A stretch of 64,000 nucleotides of DNA from Halobaculum magnesiiphilum. GTDB lineage: Archaea; Halobacteriota; Halobacteria; Halobacteriales; Haloferacaceae. Positions 60,035-64,000 of this stretch are shown here, piece by piece; within the stretch, counting starts at the first letter, position 1, and each line of letters opens with the position of its first letter. The DNA lies in contig NZ_CP081960.1 in the NCBI RefSeq assembly GCF_019823105.1, positions 124,001 to 188,000 of the forward strand. Direction: 5' to 3'. The position numbers and the translations under genes were made by a program. Under the pieces are notes generated by a model, which saw nothing but the letters and a program-made list of their open reading frames with translations, was not told the DNA's origin and did not search any database.

Positions 60035-60070
60035 GGGAAGCCCCGCCCTGTAGGGCGGAGAGAATGTCAC
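60035..60070. mobile_element. IS200/IS605-type stem-loop end
   Basis: GGGAAGCCCCGCCCTGTAGG and the following GCGGAGAGAATGTCAC, with a 7-bp stem (CCGCCCT/AGGGCGG, 60043-60058), matches the hairpin right end of haloarchaeal IS200/IS605 TnpB-type elements. A related hairpin (GCCCT/AGGGC) occurs at about 59748-59760. No intact tnpA or tnpB is present, so the element is a relic. Confidence 0.5.
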
Positions 60071-60552
60071 CGAGGAGAAGCATTGACCTCCTCCTCCGCG
60101 TGAAGACGGAGGAATCCGACCATCGGATTCGGGCGGTCGATGCCCTTCGGTTCCAACCCGCACTCGGAGGGAACCGGCGACACCCCGGGGGAACTATCGT
60201 TTACCTCCCTCGGAGGGCTGTGGCCCGGCCAATGAGGCCCCGTCGGATTCCATGTCATCGCCGTGCGAACCACCGACGGTTCGCCACCCCGTATGGTTCG
60301 AGGACGGCATCTCACCGAATCCGTAGCATCCGTGAGAACAGGGACCACGGCTTTGAATCTACCGAACAAGCGTGGCTGTTGTCCGCTTGACCCCCGCCTG
60401 AGGGGGTATGCGCTCGCACCTATATCAGTAGTCCACGTCGTGCTCTCGCTAACCTCTCGGGAGACGGTTTCAGAGAGGCCGAATTCCTGTCCTGTTACGG
60501 CCTTCACACGGAGGAGTTCGTTTGTGTTGGAATCGATGCAGCGTACAGCCAC

Positions 60553-61109
60553 TAGCGCCGGCCGTCGACTTGGATCACGGTATGGTCGATCGCAACGCGA
60601 TGCGGGTTTTACCGTGGGTGGCCGTGGGCCAGCCTTTCATACCCAGGTTTGATCAGTCGAACGGCTTGATACATATCAATTTTAGATATAGTATATGGAT
60701 CTGGTAGTTCTGTAGATGGAGTGAAGACCGAGCTTCACCACCCGGATCGGTGTCGCTTCTGACTCCACGAACTCTAACTCGAAAAACACGGCTGCACACG
60801 CGATCTTCCTGCCGAGATCAGCCCATCCGAACGACGCCGGCCTGATCAGAGGGCGACGACTCCAATCCTGAACACATCGCGGTCCCGATCACTGGACCCG
60901 AACAGCGATCGATCCGTGGACACATCGAGGACGTGCACCTATCGGAACTCGGGAACGGAGCAACCGTGTTCGACCTCTGATCAGACGTCACTGTACAGGT
61001 TTCGCAGGCTAACACGAGATTCCGCGTATGCTTTGTCGGTACAATGATATTATTGAAAGAAATGGGGCTGTTGCTTGATGTAATACTGGCTTGACTCGAG
61101 GGTCAGCGG
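60553..61109. other. gene-poor interval
   Basis: A/T-richer DNA without a convincing gene. One frame near 60870-60990 reads HIAVPITGPEQRSIRGHIED and VHLSELGNGATVFDL before a stop, possibly a fragment of a broken gene, but no family was recognised. Confidence 0.3.
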
Positions 61110-61712
61110 TTACATCGTACATTCACAGCCTCCGTCTCTCAACAATTCCCCCACAGGTAGATCTGAACCGCAATCCGGACAAACAGTTCGAACATCCACG
61201 AGAACGTCGTAGTCGTCTCGGTCTAAGTCGTTTGAGGACGCTAGCGAGCCGATGGCCGATTCGGTCACCGCCGCGAGCCGGCCTTGCAGTTTCTCTATCG
61301 ATTCGATCTTCCGTTCAGGCAGATCGGTATTGTCTGCTGGAAGACTCGCCTCTCTGTCTTGTTTCAGGAACGTGTGTATGGCCTGGTGGGTGACGAAGTC
61401 GGATGTAACTGCGTCGACGTCGATACCTTCCCGTTCGAGCCGTCTCCGAGCGCGAGTCGCGTCCGTGCTGGAATCACTCGTCAGCGTCTGGTACGTCCCG
61501 GAAATCTCATACTCCATGGGTGACTCCCCTGTTCGGCGAAGCGCTGCCGCTAACACTGCTTCATTGAACTCGTCCGCAAGGTCCCGGAGACTCGTTCGCT
61601 CACCATGCTGCCCGGTCCATTCTGCCTCGAGCTGATCGCCCATCTCTGTAAGCTCGTACTTGTCTATCACTCGGGCAACCTTCGTCCTACGAGAGTTTGT
61701 ACCGTTGGACAT
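61110..61712 (-). CDS. RdfA-family protein (rod-determining-factor homologue)
   Basis: A 200-residue haloarchaeal protein. TKVARVIDKYELTEMGDQLE starts the family domain, RTSLRDLADEFNEAVLAAAL is a helix-turn-helix-like segment, and SDFVTHQAIHTFLKQDREAS follows. The C-terminal CPDCGSDLPVGELLRDGGCEC has zinc-binding cysteines. RdfA affects rod versus disk cell shape in Haloferax; members of the family usually sit beside an archaea-specific SMC-related gene, as here (61848). Whether this copy controls shape is untested. It has its own promoter region in the 135-nt gap. Confidence 0.8.
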   Translation of the reverse strand: MSNGTNSRRTKVARVIDKYELTEMGDQLEAEWTGQHGERTSLRDLADEFNEAVLAAALRRTGESPMEYEISGTYQTLTSDSSTDATRARRRLEREGIDVDAVTSDFVTHQAIHTFLKQDREASLPADNTDLPERKIESIEKLQGRLAAVTESAIGSLASSNDLDRDDYDVLVDVRTVCPDCGSDLPVGELLRDGGCECTM

Positions 61713-61847
61713 ACCTGACCTACGGAACTTTCCTTTACATACCTAACGGTGTAATACTCTCCGTGTCATTCAAGGGTTTCCATAGGCACCAAATTTCACA
61801 GATTGACGGGGAATATTCAATTAAGGGAAGTGAGGTAGAGTATTCGC

Positions 61848-63773
61848 TCAGTCGATATTCTCGATGTACGTGTACTCTTCAGAGAGGGCTGCCGCGTCCT
61901 CGGGAAGGAGAGCCGCCACGAGGAAATCCGCATGTTCACTCAGGTAATCGACAACATGAGAAATCCGGTCGGAGTCGATCGCCTCCAACGAGTCGAGGAT
62001 GATAAACGGGACCTTCTCTGCCACGTCGTGTACGAGATAACCGGCAAGCGCGAACACCAATCCGGTAACTTCGCGCTCGCTCTCGGAGAGATGGTCGATC
62101 GTGTCTTCGTAGACGGTCCCGTCCGCAGTCGAACGAACGATATGGAGATCGAATCGAGACCGCATCACCTTCTTTCGACCCTCTCGGACCTCTGTCTCCC
62201 GTTGTTCGATCCAGATCCGATCGAGGTTGTCGTATTCCAGGATGTCGAGGACGGTTTCCATGTGCTCATTGAAGTTCTCGATAGCGTCTTGTTCGATACG
62301 GTTGACCCGCGTTCGTAGTTCAGTGAGCTGCTCGGTGACCGCTTCGCGTTCTGCAGTGAGTTCATCTCGTTGTTCGATAGCCGACTCTTTGTCCGCGATT
62401 TCCTCGTTGATCTCGTCAAGCTCTGACTCCAGCCGGTCGATTCGAAGCTCGATCCCGTTGATTTCGCGGTGGAGTTCGAGGACTTCGTCGTGGTCTTCTA
62501 GCTCGATGCTCTCGGCTTCCGCTTCGAGTTCGGAAACTCGTTGTTCTTGATCTTCAATACGTTGTTCAAGCTCAGCGACGCGCTCGCGTGATGATTCGAT
62601 GTCCGATTCGACCGTTTCGAGCCGTCGTTCGGTCTGTTGGCGCTCGCTCTTCCGTTCCCTGATCGATTCCTTCTGTTCACTCAACTCATCGATCTCTGAG
62701 CGGATACGATTCCGCTCATCGAGTTTGTCTGACCGCAGGTCACGAAGCCGCTGTAGCGTGTCCTCGATCTGGGTGGTCTCGACTTCGGACCCGCAGGTCC
62801 AACACACCGTCTCGTCGTTCTCGAGGAGTGCGTCCGTCGGATCCGTGTCGGTCTCGAGGTCTATCCCTTCCCCATTCAGCATCTCCTGGTTGAAATTGAT
62901 GACGCTCCCGAGTTCGTTGATAGTATCGTCGAGCGATCGCTTTCGTTCACGGAGTTCCGAAATACGGCCTTCGAGCCTGTCCGTAGACTCCGTCACCTCC
63001 TCCAGTTCCTCGAGACTCGCCTCCAATTCGTCGCGTTCCGCTTCGAGCTGTTCGATCGTAGATCGTTCGGTTTCCAAATCGAATTCCAGATCGTCCAACT
63101 CGGATCGCGCGTCACGAACGCGATCGAACGCGTCTTCGAGGTCCTGTTTCCGTGAGCGACTTTCCTCGACGCCGGTATCGACTGCATCGAGTTCGGCCTG
63201 CTTTGTTTCGAGCTTGTCACGGGCTGTTTCCAACTCCTCTTTCGTTTCTTTCTTCTCGGCCTCGAGTTGTGGGAGTTCCTGTTCGAGCCGGTCGAGTTCT
63301 TGGATCTTCGATTCGAGTTCGTCGCGTTCCTGCTCGCACGCCTCGATCTCGGCTTCGATCTGATCGGTGTCGATCGGGCGCATGATGATCTCTCTGAGAT
63401 CGTCACCGCGGGCGACAGCGCGTCGTGCCTCGTTGTCTTCGAGCAGGAACGCGAACGAGTCGGCGATCTCGGGGTCCTCGAGATACGGATCGCCGCCGAA
63501 CACAACGGTGTCACCGCTACGTTTCAGTGTCCGAGTATAGGTTTCCCCGCCGAGTTCCAGCGTAACTGATCCCTCCTCAGCGTCGCCTTTCAACGTGGTT
63601 TGCGTGCTGCCGAGCCCACCCATGAGCGCTTGGAGGAAGGATGTCCTGTTCGATGCGTTTCGGCCAGCAAGCACGGACACACCGGGAGGGAGCGTTACCG
63701 TTGTTTCATCGATCCCACCGATATTGCGTACTTTAACCCGAGTCTGTTGATGCGAAACTTGTTCTGATGACAC
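61848..63773 (-). CDS. archaea-specific SMC-related ATPase
   Basis: A 641-residue Rad50/SMC-like protein. The P-loop region reads LAGRNASNRTSFLQAL (about residues 36-50), where the usual GxGK[ST] Lys is replaced by Arg (NRTS). Two coiled-coil arms (~130-285 and ~345-500) flank a VCWTCGSEV zinc-hook-like CxxC near residue 320. The C-terminal head has HLSESEREVTGLVFAL (signature) and FIILDSLEAIDSDRI (Walker B). The GTG start follows GATTTAACT by ~30 nt. It is expected to form dimers with RdfA or DNA nearby; function inferred from family. Confidence 0.85.
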   Translation of the reverse strand: MSSEQVSHQQTRVKVRNIGGIDETTVTLPPGVSVLAGRNASNRTSFLQALMGGLGSTQTTLKGDAEEGSVTLELGGETYTRTLKRSGDTVVFGGDPYLEDPEIADSFAFLLEDNEARRAVARGDDLREIIMRPIDTDQIEAEIEACEQERDELESKIQELDRLEQELPQLEAEKKETKEELETARDKLETKQAELDAVDTGVEESRSRKQDLEDAFDRVRDARSELDDLEFDLETERSTIEQLEAERDELEASLEELEEVTESTDRLEGRISELRERKRSLDDTINELGSVINFNQEMLNGEGIDLETDTDPTDALLENDETVCWTCGSEVETTQIEDTLQRLRDLRSDKLDERNRIRSEIDELSEQKESIRERKSERQQTERRLETVESDIESSRERVAELEQRIEDQEQRVSELEAEAESIELEDHDEVLELHREINGIELRIDRLESELDEINEEIADKESAIEQRDELTAEREAVTEQLTELRTRVNRIEQDAIENFNEHMETVLDILEYDNLDRIWIEQRETEVREGRKKVMRSRFDLHIVRSTADGTVYEDTIDHLSESEREVTGLVFALAGYLVHDVAEKVPFIILDSLEAIDSDRISHVVDYLSEHADFLVAALLPEDAAALSEEYTYIENID

Positions 63774-64000
63774 AGTCCCATAGGAGGGCGTCTGTCAGTT
63801 AAATCTATTGAACGATTGTAACAGTCTGCAAGCAGGATACTGCTCGCTGCTGCCATCTCAAAAGCCACACACCTCACGAAGGAATGCGGATCGAGTCTCC
63901 CACCGGCAACTGAAGACATCGCCAATACTAAAGCGGATACTATTGGGGAGCTTCAACGTCGAGTCTCGGCAGTTACCGAATTGGCCATCTCATCACGTTC
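63774..64000. other. upstream region of the SMC-related gene
   Basis: Contains the A/T-rich TATA box AGATTTAACT (minus, 63806-63797) about 24-33 nt before the GTG at 63773. No gene was recognised to the right edge; a frame may enter from outside. Confidence 0.4.

Noticed and set aside
60067-60552. Minus-strand 161-codon open frame next to the IS200/IS605-type hairpin
   Set aside because: It resembles mobile-element debris and lacks a recognisable catalytic domain; not supported as a gene, although the first ~60 residues look somewhat protein-like.
1-64000. tRNA, rRNA and CRISPR arrays
   Set aside because: No cloverleaf-like T-loop context, no rRNA-like conserved stretches and no regularly spaced direct repeats were seen on reading both strands; a covariance-model search would be needed to exclude small RNAs.

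Overview
The window is a GC-rich segment of a halophilic archaeon (class Halobacteria). The evidence is the very acidic proteomes, GC-biased third codon positions, Tat-type twin-arginine export signals (two of them lipoproteins), a PGF-CTERM-like surface anchor, bat-type HTH-10 regulators, DUF7344 proteins, an RdfA/SMC-related pair, and promoters about 25-35 nt ahead of start codons (mostly leaderless mRNAs). Genus cannot be fixed from sequence alone; a Halorubrum/Halobaculum-like relative is a guess.

Region 1 (1-29 kb) is a cell-surface polysaccharide and amino-sugar region. It holds a FemAB-like acyltransferase tail, a GT4 glycosyltransferase, a polytopic membrane protein, a Wzx/MATE-like flippase, a NAD-sugar epimerase, a ParB-like/DUF1616 pair, a beta-helix secreted protein, a 1061-residue PKD/CARDB surface protein and a GT2 enzyme. 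These are followed by a nearly complete UDP-GlcNAc pathway: glmM (16153), an NTP-transferase-competent GlmU-like protein (17732), an acetyltransferase-competent GlmU-like protein whose N-domain is degenerate (19702, minus) and glmS (21143). Two DUF7344 membrane regulators and several small proteins lie in or beside it. A recurrent promoter-position element, [AGC]TAAC[AGT]A[AGT], sits 30-40 nt ahead of about a dozen starts here and is not seen by eye from 29 to 64 kb, where ordinary A/T-rich TATA boxes are used. Several of these promoters drive very short leaderless ORFs that overlap or abut the start of the main gene.

Region 2 (29-53 kb) is metabolic: a 2-oxoacid dehydrogenase operon with the lipoyl domain and the E2 catalytic domain on separate genes; a four-gene overlapping operon (acyl-CoA dehydrogenase, ApgM-like phosphatase/mutase, SelD-like protein, NMN adenylyltransferase); a Tat lipoprotein beta-propeller; and a branched-chain/carboxylate-type ABC importer operon ending in a KAS III-like thiolase-fold enzyme. 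Its LivM gene appears to start at AUU. After an AT-richer AbiE-like toxin-antitoxin island (46-47.4 kb) come a glutamine amidotransferase, an SDR, an acyl-CoA ligase with an alpha/beta hydrolase, and a MaoC hydratase.

Region 3 (53-64 kb) carries stress and hypothetical genes (PRTase, Hsp20, TraB-like, PRC-barrel, HTH-10, DUF2267, DUF7557-like). Then comes about 2 kb of mobile-element debris (IS6-family and IS200/IS605-type relics, plus a perfect 26-bp palindrome), and finally an RdfA homologue and an archaea-specific SMC-related ATPase with a lysine-less P-loop. A second IS6 relic lies at 10.4-11.3 kb. No rRNA, tRNA or CRISPR array was recognised.
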